64,000 bases of DNA from Coemansia sp. RSA 487. Lineage: Eukaryota > Kickxellomycota > Kickxellomycetes > Kickxellales > Kickxellaceae. The stretch lies in the NCBI GenBank assembly GCA_027577595.1, contig JANBRJ010000003.1, positions 248,001 through 312,000 on the forward strand, given 5' to 3'. The position numbers and the translations under genes were made by a program. Every line of letters begins with the position of its first letter. The first letter of the stretch is position 1. The notes under the pieces were generated by a model. The model ran no database searches. It was not told the DNA's origin and saw nothing but the letters and a program-made list of their open reading frames with translations. Shown in pieces: positions 21,069 to 31,955 of the stretch.

Positions 21069-22262
21069 CCTAAGTGTGTGCTTGCCAGCCTCTTTCTTTA
21101 TTATGTAGCCCCGCGTTACTTGCTTAAAAAGAAGGTTGCTGTCGCTTCATTTTGTTTTCATTCTGCTCTCTTTATCGTAATTTTTCCTGCTTTGCATTCA
21201 CTTTACTGCTATCCACTTTGTCAAAATATCTTTCTTTCTTTTTCTGTTCTGTCGGTTTGGATGTGAGCAAGTGCCACGAGATATTTTGAATATACTCAAT
21301 TTCATCCTGGCATGGGCTTGATCAGATTATCAGCAACCCTTCATCCAAGAATGAATGGAAGGAGAAAAATGAGTAGAGTGAGAGTGCTCGGACGCGGCAG
21401 GAGCGCCTTGCTTTCCTGTTTCCCGAACAAGAATGGCGAGAAAATGGCCGACAAGAGCTATAGCTCCCAGCACAAGATGTCCCACACCTGGGAATATTAT
21501 GCACATGTGCACAACACACACGCAAACAGGAGAAAGAGTGGAAGAGGAAATTCCTGGCATCAATTTGGCCATCCCTCCTTTTTCCATTTTTGGGTGTGCA
21601 AAAGGAAGCAGCAGCAGAAGCGAATAAGTAGTTGTATTTCATCAACAGAAGGCTGCCACAGCAAAAACAGGTTTGTATTTCTTTCTCTTTTTCCCTATAC
21701 TGTTGCATTTAATTTCTTTGAATTGCTTTTTATTATTTATCTTCTTGGCCATTCCTTGTTTCCAAGCAGGCTCATTTTATTGCAAGTCCCCTAGTTGCAT
21801 ACCCTTTATCGTATTTTCTATTGCCACCGTAGTTCTTCAAGTAAGCATCGGAAAGCTATGGCTCTGTGCGCGAGTATACATACATTGCCCTCCTTTTTGT
21901 GAATTTCAGCACATTTAAAACAGCCGCGAATGCCGCAAGTCTTGCTGCCTTTTCCAAGCGAGTGCATTTCCTTTATCAGCGATAACAACCTCGCTATTCG
22001 CAGAACCCAACGCTAGCCGCACACTGCACGACGCTTTCTCACAATTCCTCCACATACGCTGTGCGCCATTATCTGTCTTTTTTGCCTCTTTTGCCGCTCG
22101 CCATTGTTTTAAACCATTGCTCTGATGCGCCATCCATTTTTGTCCTTTCTTTATCTTTGATGCCTTGATATGATTGATTTCCACGCCCGTGTAGTTTAGC
22201 AGCAGTACCGCCATCGAGTAAGGAAGAAAGAACGGCCGACAGATCTGAACAACACTGCGTCT
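21069..22262. other. Spacer between the APSES gene and NST1
   Basis: This holds the T-rich 3' end of the APSES gene and the NST1 promoter. Open frames at 21312-21794 and on the opposite strand are low in information and match nothing I know. No RNA gene was seen. Confidence 0.5.
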
Positions 22263-24605
22263 ATGAGCTCCACCGAAGAGTCGGCAAAGGCAGCCGTGTT
22301 TGGCCCAGAGCTCCCACCGTCAATGGCGCGAGAAAAAGCTACAGACTTTGCTGCCGATGCACCTCGCGAATTGCAGCTGGAACCGCCGGGCGCTGCCGCA
22401 GAACGCTCCAGCCTTTCTATTTTCATGAATGGAGCACCCCGCGACGGCATGTACAAATCAGACTACATGAGCCGCACAGAAGTCGACTTGCAGCGACTGT
22501 TCTACACTCGCTTAGTGTCCATCATGGCTAGCCATGGATTCCAGGAGAACTCGTTTACCGAGGAAGACGTGGTCAGCGTTATGCTTGCAAGGGGGCTTAT
22601 GAAATCGCCGTCAGATGACCCTGTTTTGGCGCTTGCCTCGGAGCTAAACGATGAGATGACGGAGATTGTCTACACAAACATGAAGCAGGTTGTAAGCTCA
22701 GCTATCGAGTCCGGACGCATGTCCAAGGGCTCCGCCGAGCACGCTGCCGCCGACAGCCAGGCCGATGCTGAGGCAGATGTACTAGCCCACAGCGGGGACA
22801 TTGCCAACGACCATTCCGAGTGCGAAGGCATAATGAAGCTGATGCAGTCCCACTCGCTGCACGACTCGGCCAGAAGCATTGCTACCATGTCGCTGGAGGC
22901 CAGCATATCGATGAATAACAGCCAGCCCCCCGCCCAGCTTGCACAGGAGCCCGTGGCGGCTAGGAACACCGACAACCCCACCTCCGACGAGGCGGCTGCT
23001 TCGAAAAAGAAAAAGAAGAAGGGCAAGAAGAAGGGCAAGCCTAATGCCAATGCGGTGTCAAGAGTGGGCGCTGACGACGACACCCCGCGTGTGCAGAAGG
23101 ACGAAGGAGAAGCAGGCGGCACGGCCGGCGCAGCCAAAGCCCCAAGGAACACGCTGAGCAGCGCACAGATGGCTTTCCCGGAACCGCAGGCCAGCGCCTC
23201 GTTTTTGGAGCTACAGAAAAGCCGCTCGCGAACGAGCGAGCTTCGATGCTCTGTGGCGCTGTCAAAGTGCCGCGACACGATCATGACCTGGGACTTGGCA
23301 GGAAGGTCGGCTACAGCGCCCGGCCTGTCCTCGGGGGCCTCCAGAAACAGTCGCCACAGGGACGCAAGCGGCCTGTGGAGCAACGCCTATCTTGACGAGC
23401 AGAAGGGCGTAAGAAAGTTCTGGCTGTCGCTGCATGACACGGAGCGGCATTCTCTTTTGCTGCTGGAAAAGCACGTTGTCACCTCTCGCATCCAGAACCA
23501 CCAGAACTTTTCCTGCCCTTGCAACGTGTGCACGCGAAAGCGGGAGGCGATCGAATTCGAGCTGATGTCTCTCTACGAAGCTTACTACAAAGATGTCCAG
23601 AGAAATACCCTGCGCGAGCGATTACGAGAGTTTGCTCTGGACGTAGATGAGGGCGGAGAGAACGAACCTCGGCTTACCTTTTTCGATGTGTTTGAAAAAA
23701 CAACAGAAGAGTTTATAAAGAGGTACGCCAGCGACCCGAAGGAGCAGGAAAAGGCAGAGGGCTACCGAAAGCTGATGACGCATTTTAACAGCTGGCGGGG
23801 CAGCATGGAGACAAGCACGTCTAGCCAGCAAGGGCTGCCAACCCCGAGCATCTCTAAAAGGGATGCCAAGCGGCGCGTCGACGAGGACAGCATTGATCGC
23901 ATGTTCAAGCCCGATTTCGACGAAATCCTCGACTGGTTTGTCGATCAGGGCATTGAGAACATCAAAAACCGCAACATTGACGTCGTAAAGCTGTCGGAGA
24001 AAGTGGGAGAAGTGATGGCGTCCTGCGTGAAAAGAATGTACATGTTCAAGTCCCAGCTTGGCGATGTTCCGTTTGATCCCGACGCTTTTGCAGGCCCGTC
24101 GGATGGCATTGGCCACGGCAGCAGCGGCGGCAGCAGGACCGGCAGTGGCAACGACAGCCGTCACCACAACAACAACGATATTTTCTACACCGAAGGCATG
24201 CTAGAAACCGCCGACTACTTCCCTGCCGACAGCAAAAAGTTCTTTGACATGATGGAGAGGCTGGCCGAGTACCATATGCGCGAGGAGGACAACTTTTTCC
24301 TGGAGGAAGGGGTCTACGACCAGGGCATCGATGACGAGGACCTTTACAAGCACGTCAGCTCCTCTATACACAGGGACTCGACTAGCCAAAGAGCCGCCCA
24401 GCTTCAGCAGGGGCTGTGTCCTGACTGTCATGGGGAGATCAGGGACCACGATGATCGCCAGCTGTATTCTGAGCCAGAGGAGCGTAGCGCTTCCGGATAT
24501 AACAGCCGCAAACGTGCCCGTTCGCAGTCGATGGCTGGAAAGAGTAAACCAGCGAGCCATTGGGACGATGGGTACGCTGATAGCGACGGTAGCAACGTGG
24601 ACGGA

Positions 24606-24658
<53 letters not shown>

Positions 24659-27236
24659 TGATGATGACGATAACTATGCAGACGTTAGCGACAGCGATGG
24701 CGACAACTGCTGCGATGTCACTGATCCTGACATGCATCTAGGAGACACTGACGACGAGCTCGACGAGTCAGACCCGGAGGTTGCAGAGAGTGAAGCTGAG
24801 GATGCGCGAAAGGCATTCCAGCTCTTTGCCGCTCGTCTTTTCGAGCAGCGTGTCATTGAGGCATACCGCGAGAAAGTCGTGAAGGATCGCCAGCGCAACC
24901 TCATCGAAGAGCTAGAGGCAGAAGAGAAGCGGTCGCATGCAAAAGATAAGCGCAAGCAGAAGAGAAAGCAGCGTGAGAAGGAAAGGAAGCGCCAGATCCA
25001 GCAGCAAAAGGAGGAAGAGAAACTGGCCAGAGAAGCGCAGGCGCGTGCTGAGAAGGAGCGCAAGAGAGAGGCCGAGATGCAGCAGCTGAAAGAGCAGGAG
25101 AGAAAGAAGCAGGAGGACGCGGCAAAGGTCAGAAAGGTGATTGAAGAGCGAAACCGCCGCGTTCTCGAGGAAGCAGACAGGCGCCTTGAGAAGGAAAGGC
25201 GTGCAAAGCTGCAGCAGGAGCAAGAAAGGCGTGCAAAGTTGCAGCAAGAGCAAGAAAAGCTTGACAAGGAAGAGCGCAAAGCGAGGGAGCGAGCTCGTCG
25301 TGTGCTTGAAGCAGACAGCAAGAAGGAGGCTGCTGAAGCATTGGAGCAAAAACAGCAAGAGCCGTCTGAAACCCCGCCCACTGATACTCTGCCCAATCCT
25401 TCTTCTCACTTGACACGCTCAGCCGCGTCGCCTGCAAAGGCATTGGCTGCAACATTGCCAGTGGTTTTGTCAGATACTAATCCTCCCAAATCCGTCGACC
25501 AGGCTCAGCTTTTTCATCACACATCGGTCATACCGCCTTCTCAGTCGGTATCTAGCAGCACTTCTGTGCCTGCTCTTCTTCCTGCATCGCCATCTATTGC
25601 TGGTATTGCTAATGTCGGTGGTTCATCGCTTTTGGGGCCAAGCGATTATTCTGCTGCTGAAAACAGGATTCCGCTTATTGACAGCTTCCAGCACATATCG
25701 ACCTACACACCCAGATCATCCCTTAGTGCTCAGCGACCATCGCTGCCTACATCGATTAATCCGTTTGATCTTCCAAGCGTGTCGCCTACAGCGCATTCTA
25801 TATCTCCGCAGCGCGCTCGTTCAAATAGCGGAAACAACTTTATGCAAGCACCGTCGGGAGCCTCAGTGCCTGTGTCTATGTCGGGACCTGCGCCTGCTGT
25901 TGTTTCATTTGAGCTTGACGCTGAGATTTCATCTATTGTTGGACGAGTGATGGGCTCTTCGACACTCCAAGACGATCTTATTGATGGCGTTGAGTGGCGT
26001 ACAAAACCAACTACAGCGGGGCTGGTAGAAAACCCGTGCACGGCACCGTCGTTGAATGACAGATCAGCAGCCATGGCCAAAACGGGAGGGGCACCGCCGC
26101 CACTGTTAGACATGTCGATCCGGCGCAACTCGGCACCATCGAATAAAGCGAACAGTGCCAGCGCAGTCTTTTCTGGCTCCGAGGCTCCGTCAAACGGTTG
26201 GCGAGAGTTGCCGGTGACGATGGATAAGGCAACGGAGGATGTATATTTAGCATATTGTGCGTTGGAGAAGTTCCGGTGCGATAAAACGCAGTCCTCGGGG
26301 AAATCAAGCAATACGAATTTTGGCGGATTTCATAGCATTGTGGAGCTATCCCAGATGCATGGCAAGATCTCTGACAGGGGCATTTGGAGGATTTGCGTCA
26401 AGTTTGGACAGGCAAATCCTTCGGTATGTCGGTTGAATCATGCGGATCGGCTGGTAGCATTCGCGCTGGATACCAGCGCCAAATCGACTGCGCTGTGGCC
26501 ACCACAGCAGCAGCAGCAGCCAGCGCTTACCGAAGACATGCTGAACGCATTTAGCCTGCACCCATGCTCGCCTCTGTTGAACCCGCAGCAAACGCAGACA
26601 TCGACATCAACAACAACGCCTGTTCAAAATGGAATGCCTCCGCCAGCACTGACAGTAGCTTCTTTGGTCGCCTCTAGCCAGCCCTTGATGCAGCCGTTTT
26701 CGCAACAGCAACAGCAGCAGCATCACCAGTCAGGATTGGCCTACTCGCCTGTGGCCCAGCAAAGCCCGACATCTCTTGCTTTCAACCAGATGTCAGCGCA
26801 GACAGGTGTTGGTGTCTACAGCGCAGCAATGCCGCCGTATTCACTACCTCCATTCCAGTCGTCACCCCTGAACAGCGCTGGTTTCGGTCAGTACCCGTCC
26901 TCCACAAATGAAAGCCCGATTGCGACGGCCACTCGTCCACCACTGCAGCCACCACCACTGTTTTCAGCACATTCTCCAGCAGCAGGTCTGGCAGCTGCAA
27001 AGCACATGTCGGCGGTCTCTTCTGAAATGTGGTCTGCTGGAATTCCAGGCGACAGCCGGTTATCACAACCACAGCACCATTTCCACAACCAACACCAGCA
27101 GCAACAGCAACAGCAGCAGCAGCCGTCGCTGGTAGCTTCTTTCCATGCACTGAATATGGCTCCACAACAACAAGCACCGCGTATTTTTGAGCAACATCCA
27201 CAGCAGCGCCAGCAACAGCTGCAGCAGTGGCAATGA
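22263..27236 (+). CDS. NST1: Nst1-type stress-response protein
   Basis: This is a 1657-residue single-exon protein with the Nst1 layout: a poly-Lys patch (KKKKKKGKKKGK, about 248), then the conserved block at about 383-447 with VRKFWLSLHDTERHSLLLLE and FSCPCNVCTRKREAIEFELM (paired Cys), then YEAYYKDVQ. A second conserved helical block reaches YHMREEDNFFLEEGVYDQ (about 660-690). A pure Asp/Gly acidic run is at about 780-815. A very long Lys/Glu/Arg/Gln coiled coil follows at about 846-1027, and a Ser/Pro/Gln-rich tail with several poly-Gln runs extends to the stop. Yeast Nst1 negatively affects salt tolerance and is linked to mRNA decay bodies; its molecular activity is not well defined, so function here is by family only. 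Low-complexity tracts suggest a condensate-forming protein (inference). Confidence 0.88.
24601..24662. repeat. GGCGAC/GAC repeat tract in NST1
   Basis: GGCGAC units grade into GAC and GAT triplets and encode alternating Gly-Asp, then ten consecutive Asp. The in-frame 6-bp and 3-bp periods make it a likely length-variable tract. Confidence 0.85.
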
Positions 27237-27748
27237 CAACTCTGCTGCACGCAGTCATTTACTTTTTTATTTGGAACCATCTTGTTTTATCTCTAGTTCA
27301 TATCCATATGTTTTCAAAGTCATTTCATTATCTTTTGTTCTGTCAGTGGGCTGAAGCTACATCTAGAGCATGAACGCAAAAAGGTTGCATGTATTGCTTG
27401 ATGATGGCATTTTTCCTGCACCAAAAGAATATAGGAACTCACTGCTTACGAAATTTTATGCGGCCACATCTCGGCCGTTTTAGGATTCGGGGACCAGGAG
27501 TTTAAAAGAGCTCCTTTTTATCTGCACCTTTCATACACTTTCTTTTCACTTTTGCTTTCGCAATTTTTCAAATCCAGCTACAGATTCACTTATTTTTATT
27601 ATATACGACGTAAGTAGTTAGCTGTCTTGGATTTACTTTCTTATCTTTATTGCCGAATCCTTTAAAAGTTTGTTCTGCTCTTGTTCTGTTACAGCCACCA
27701 ATTCAAAGCTTTCTTCCTTTTTTTTTGATCAAATCCCAACTCTGTAGA
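27237..27748. promoter_or_regulatory. Spacer and leader of the ATPase inhibitor gene
   Basis: A GTAAGT donor at 27610 and an ACAG acceptor ending at 27694 outline a possible 85-base 5'UTR intron just before the ATG at 27749. An alternative TGTAG acceptor ends at 27746. No other gene was recognised. Confidence 0.4.
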
Positions 27749-28006
27749 ATGCTTCGCAGTGTTATCCAGCGTCAGACCGGACTTGTAGCCCCTCTTCGAG
27801 CCAGCCTTGCCCGTTCCCGGTTCTACGCCACGGACAAGTTCCAGGAGCGTGAGACCGCTTCAGAGAACAAGTTTATCCACGAAAGGGAGGCGGCTAAGCT
27901 CAAGGCACTCAAGGAGCAGCTTGACAAGGCTCAGAAGCAGGTTGATGAAATCGAGGCGAAGATTAATCAGCGCCGGAATGAGACAGAGGAGTCCAAGGAC
28001 AACTAG
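27749..28006 (+). CDS. INH1: Mitochondrial F1Fo-ATPase inhibitor (IF1)
   Basis: This is an 85-residue protein. Residues 1-26 (MLRSVIQRQTGLVAPLRASL...) form a basic presequence. They are followed by the inhibitory core FQERETASENKFIHEREAAK and the coiled coil LKALKEQLDKAQKQVDEIEA. IF1 inserts between alpha and beta subunits of F1 when the membrane potential falls and stops wasteful ATP hydrolysis in the matrix. The E-R-E-T-A-S-E-N-K-F block corresponds to the conserved minimal inhibitory sequence. The length is normal for fungal IF1 precursors. The ATG at 27749 opens the presequence; the open frame upstream lies in the leader. Confidence 0.9.
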   Translation: MLRSVIQRQTGLVAPLRASLARSRFYATDKFQERETASENKFIHEREAAKLKALKEQLDKAQKQVDEIEAKINQRRNETEESKDN

Positions 28007-28575
28007 GGAATTATTTCTTTTAGTTTTTGCGCCTTGTTGCGGTTTCTCAGACATCTTTTTTTTTTGGTTTCGATATCATCAATACATCTTTGAAAGCTAG
28101 CGCTATCTCTATCTGTGCGTTTTATACTTTTGATGTATCAGATAGACAGTATATCTTGCAAATGCATGCAGATCTACATTCCCCCTCCAGGAACGAAACT
28201 GCTATGTACGATGTATGGTGCAGTGGAATGTGGAACGTTTTTTGCGTCGCCAATCAACGAGAAACGAACACTGAACATTGGACAAACAGCAGCTCCATGG
28301 TCATGGGTTTGCAATTGTGGACATTATCTGTATACCCTTTTTCCTCTTCCCCTTATCCTCAAACGAAAAACAGTAGAAAAAGAAGGCTGCGAAGGAAGAA
28401 AGACGCTTCTACTGCCATGTCTTTCGAGCATCGATAGGTATAAAAGCAAGGGAGAGCATCCCAGCCCAGCGCCAGATGATTCCTACCATCAATCTCTCGT
28501 ATTCTGTCAACATTTATCACTTACAGCTGATTGTTTTAAACCTTATAAAAACGCATCATACTTATTCGATTGAAA
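28007..28575. other. Spacer between INH1 and AMS1
   Basis: The T-rich 3' end of INH1 is followed by a mixed-composition AMS1 promoter with a TATAAAA-like stretch at about 28438-28444. Open frames at 28027-28573 overlap in two frames and show no domain. Confidence 0.45.
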
Positions 28576-31500
28576 ATGGACTCTAGCATGGCGTCGGTCC
28601 AAAAGCACCCGTCGATCACCAAGCAAAGGGTGGAGATGTTTCTTCAGGACGGCCAGTGGAAGGATGTGAACATCAACTCCGTGCTGTACGATGTCCGTTT
28701 CAGCGGCGAGCCCCACGTGAAGATGGAGGTCTGGTCTGCGCCAGAGCAGAGCAGGCCAACGTTCGACCATGCCTCGCAACAGTCCTTCTCGGCCATCGAG
28801 CCCGGACACACCTTTGGGACCAGCTGGACGTCGCACTGGGTCCGTGTTACGATCATGATCCCAAAAGAGATGGAAGGGCGCCAGGTGCGCTTTCTCTTTG
28901 ATCCTGGGTGCGAGGCAATGGTGTGGTCGGTCGCAGGCGAGCCTCTTCAGGGGATCACCGGCGGCGACAAGCAGTGCCTGCATGTGGACCACATCCTTAC
29001 CAACAAGGCGACGGCCGAGAATAAAGAGCACGTTCTGTACTACGAGGTTGCTTGCAACGGGCTGTTTGGCAACGGTGCCTTTATAATTGGGCCGCCGGAT
29101 CCGTCGTGTCAATTCAAGCTCTTGCAGGCAGAGCTGGTTGTTCTAAACAAGGCGGCGTGGGCTATGAAATCGGATCTGGGCATTCTTCTTGACATGTACA
29201 ACACGCTTCCCAAATCTTCGCCGCGCGCATGGGAGGCTCTGTACACGGCAAACGCGATGATCAACGCCTTTGATCCGGAGGACAAGAAAAGCATGGACAA
29301 GGCCCTGAAGCTTGGCAGCGAGTTTTTCGCCAAAAGAGGTGGGGACTCCAACCACCAGGTATTTGCAATAGGCAACTGCCACATCGACACGGCGTGGCTG
29401 TGGCCGTATGACGAGACCAAGCGCAAGATCGCGCGCAGCTGGTCCACGCAGATGGACTACATGGACCGCTACCCGGAGTACAAGTTTGCAGCCTCGCAGG
29501 CACAGCAATTCGAATGGCTCCGCACCCTGTATCCGTCGCTTTTCAAGCGCGTGCAGGAGAAGGTCAAGACTGGGCAGTTCATCCCCATTGGCGGCACGTG
29601 GATCGAGATGGACTGCAACATCCCAAATGGCGAGTCTCTTGTCCGCCAGTTCCTTCTTGGACAAGGGTTCTTTGAAAAGCACTTTAACGTTCGATCCACT
29701 GTGTTCTGGCTTCCCGATACGTTTGGCTATTCACCGCAGCTGCCCCAGATCATAAGGCTTGCTGGCGCCAAGTACTTTTTCACACAGAAACTGTCGTGGA
29801 ACAACATCAACACCTTCCCGCACACGACATTCCGCTGGGTTGGGCTTGACGGCACCCACGTTCTGACACATATGGCGCCAGCGAACACGTACACCGCGAC
29901 AGCAGTTGCCAAAGAGATCATCGAAAGCGTCGGGCGCCACAAGGATGTTGCCTATACCAACGAGAGCATGTATCTGTACGGCAACGGCGATGGCGGAGGC
30001 GGACCGCTGGAAGGCATGCTTGATCGGCTGGATCGCATGAAGGATCTCGATGGCCTGCCACGTGTCAAGCACGCCGACCCAAGCGACTTTTACGAGCATG
30101 TAGAGAAGACCAACAAGGGGCTGGTCAACTGGAAGGGCGAGCTTTACCTTGAGTTCCACCGCGGCACGTACACTTCGCAGGCAAAGACAAAGAAATTCAA
30201 CCGCCAATCGGAGATGCTCCTGCGCGACGTCGAGATGCTCAGCGCGATCGCCAAGAACGGTGCGTTTGGGTTTGCGTACCCGGCTAAGGAGCTCGAGCGG
30301 CTCTGGAGGATCGTCTGCCTGAACCAGTTCCATGACGTCATTCCCGGATCATCTATCGAGATGGTGTACAAGGACACCGACAAGCTGTACGCCGATGTGG
30401 TTGCTTCGGCGGTGGAAATGAAGCAGAATGCACTGGCTGCGCTGTTCCACAACGTGAGCGTGGGCTCTAGCGACGCAGCAACCGGCATGCTGTTTGTGAA
30501 TACAACTGCATGGCCGCGCACCGAGGTTGTAGCTGTGCAAGGTCTGGGCCACGAAGGTGTGCAGCAGTTCCGCCAAGAGGACGGCTCGGCGCTTGTGGTG
30601 GCGACTTCTGTGCCTGGCCTGGGCGTGGGTGTTGTCGATCTGGACAATGCCAGCACGGATGCGGTTCCAGTTAGCGTCTTCACGGACAGCTGCGGAAACA
30701 TTGTGCTGGAGAACCTGTATATCGCTGCCAAGATCAGCAAGCAGGGCCACCTTGTGAGCCTCTGGGACAAGAACAGCGAGCGTGAGGTTGTGGCAGAAGG
30801 GCAGAAGGGTAATGTGTTCTATCTCCAAGAGGACACGCCTATTTTCTGGGATGCATGGGACATTGAGATCTACAGTGACGAGAAGAAGAAAGAGCTTGCG
30901 GCATCGAGCGTTGTGGTTGTTGACGAGGGTCCGCTGGTGGCCTCTGTGTGCGTCGAGGTGCAAGTTGGCAAGCAGAGCAAACTCCGCCAGTGGGTGTCGC
31001 TAAGCGCAACCTCTCCACGTCTGGACTTTGCGTGCAACGTCGACTGGCACGAGAACCGCAAGTGTCTCCGGGTGTCGTTTACATGGGACATCTACAACGA
31101 TATGGCCATTTACGAGACGCAGTTTGGCGTGGTGCAGCGGCCAACGCACCGCAACACATCGTGGGACATGGCCAAGTTTGAGGTCTGTGCGCAACGGTTC
31201 GCCGATCTGTCCGAGTATGGCTACGGTGTTGCGCTGCTCAACGACTGCAAGTACGGGTACTCGACGCTGGAGAACACAATGTCACTGACGCTTTTGCGCG
31301 CGCCCAAGAGCCCGGATGCAAGCTGCGACATGGGGAATCACACGTTCCGCTATGCCGTTTACCCACACAAGGGGACGTTTAGTGAGTCCGATGTTGTGCA
31401 GGAGGCGTACAAGTTCAATGTGCCGCTAGTGCAGCTGCCTGTCGACTATGCGCTAGCTGAATCTGCGCAGAATAGCCCGTCTGACGTGATGGCGTGCCTT

Positions 31501-31791
31501 GGTTTATCTGGAGCAAGCAACGTGGTTCTGGATACCGTCAAGCTGGCCGAAGACAGCTCGAACAGCGTTGTTGTCAGGATGTACGAGGCATACGGCGGAC
31601 ACGCGCGTGCTAGGCTCACCACTCGGCTGAATGTCACAGCGGCGGAGAAGACAAACATCCTGGAGGAGAAGATCGGGGACCTGAAACTTGAACCAGCTGC
31701 TGCTGCCAAGAACGGTGGCAAAGGCAAGTCTGTCGATATTCAATTCAAGCCGTTTGAGATTGTGACTGTCAAGCTTTCAGTCAAGAAGTAG
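28576..31791 (+). CDS. AMS1: Vacuolar/cytosolic alpha-mannosidase, GH38
   Basis: This is a 1071-residue enzyme that releases terminal alpha-mannose from free oligosaccharides. GH38 landmarks are GNCHIDTAWLWPYDETKRK (zinc ligands His269 and Asp271), FWLPDTFGYSPQLPQI with the catalytic nucleophile Asp381, FFTQKLSWNNINTFPHTTF, YGNGDGGGGP and FHRGTYTSQAKTKKFNR. A C-terminal beta-rich domain follows, with a YAVYPHKGTF motif. Length and the absence of a signal peptide match Ams1, which in yeast reaches the vacuole by the Cvt/selective autophagy route rather than by secretion. The ATG at 28576 is used; an upstream TTG in frame adds only two residues. It converges on the seipin gene, with 164 bases between stops. 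Confidence 0.95.
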   Translation: MDSSMASVQKHPSITKQRVEMFLQDGQWKDVNINSVLYDVRFSGEPHVKMEVWSAPEQSRPTFDHASQQSFSAIEPGHTFGTSWTSHWVRVTIMIPKEMEGRQVRFLFDPGCEAMVWSVAGEPLQGITGGDKQCLHVDHILTNKATAENKEHVLYYEVACNGLFGNGAFIIGPPDPSCQFKLLQAELVVLNKAAWAMKSDLGILLDMYNTLPKSSPRAWEALYTANAMINAFDPEDKKSMDKALKLGSEFFAKRGGDSNHQVFAIGNCHIDTAWLWPYDETKRKIARSWSTQMDYMDRYPEYKFAASQAQQFEWLRTLYPSLFKRVQEKVKTGQFIPIGGTWIEMDCNIPNGESLVRQFLLGQGFFEKHFNVRSTVFWLPDTFGYSPQLPQIIRLAGAKYFFTQKLSWNNINTFPHTTFRWVGLDGTHVLTHMAPANTYTATAVAKEIIESVGRHKDVAYTNESMYLYGNGDGGGGPLEGMLDRLDRMKDLDGLPRVKHADPSDFYEHVEKTNKGLVNWKGELYLEFHRGTYTSQAKTKKFNRQSEMLLRDVEMLSAIAKNGAFGFAYPAKELERLWRIVCLNQFHDVIPGSSIEMVYKDTDKLYADVVASAVEMKQNALAALFHNVSVGSSDAATGMLFVNTTAWPRTEVVAVQGLGHEGVQQFRQEDGSALVVATSVPGLGVGVVDLDNASTDAVPVSVFTDSCGNIVLENLYIAAKISKQGHLVSLWDKNSEREVVAEGQKGNVFYLQEDTPIFWDAWDIEIYSDEKKKELAASSVVVVDEGPLVASVCVEVQVGKQSKLRQWVSLSATSPRLDFACNVDWHENRKCLRVSFTWDIYNDMAIYETQFGVVQRPTHRNTSWDMAKFEVCAQRFADLSEYGYGVALLNDCKYGYSTLENTMSLTLLRAPKSPDASCDMGNHTFRYAVYPHKGTFSESDVVQEAYKFNVPLVQLPVDYALAESAQNSPSDVMACLGLSGASNVVLDTVKLAEDSSNSVVVRMYEAYGGHARARLTTRLNVTAAEKTNILEEKIGDLKLEPAAAAKNGGKGKSVDIQFKPFEIVTVKLSVKK

Positions 31792-31955
31792 CCAAGATAA
31801 TCGTTGATATTCCTCTTTGCCAATCTTAATTTAGTCCGAGCAACGCTGGAGTGCCTTTGAGCTATCTCTAGCTCCTCTTCTGCTAGATAGTTGTACTAAA
31901 TAAGCATGCAATTGGTTACAATATATGAAAGGGAAATGTACAGATGTCACCTAAA

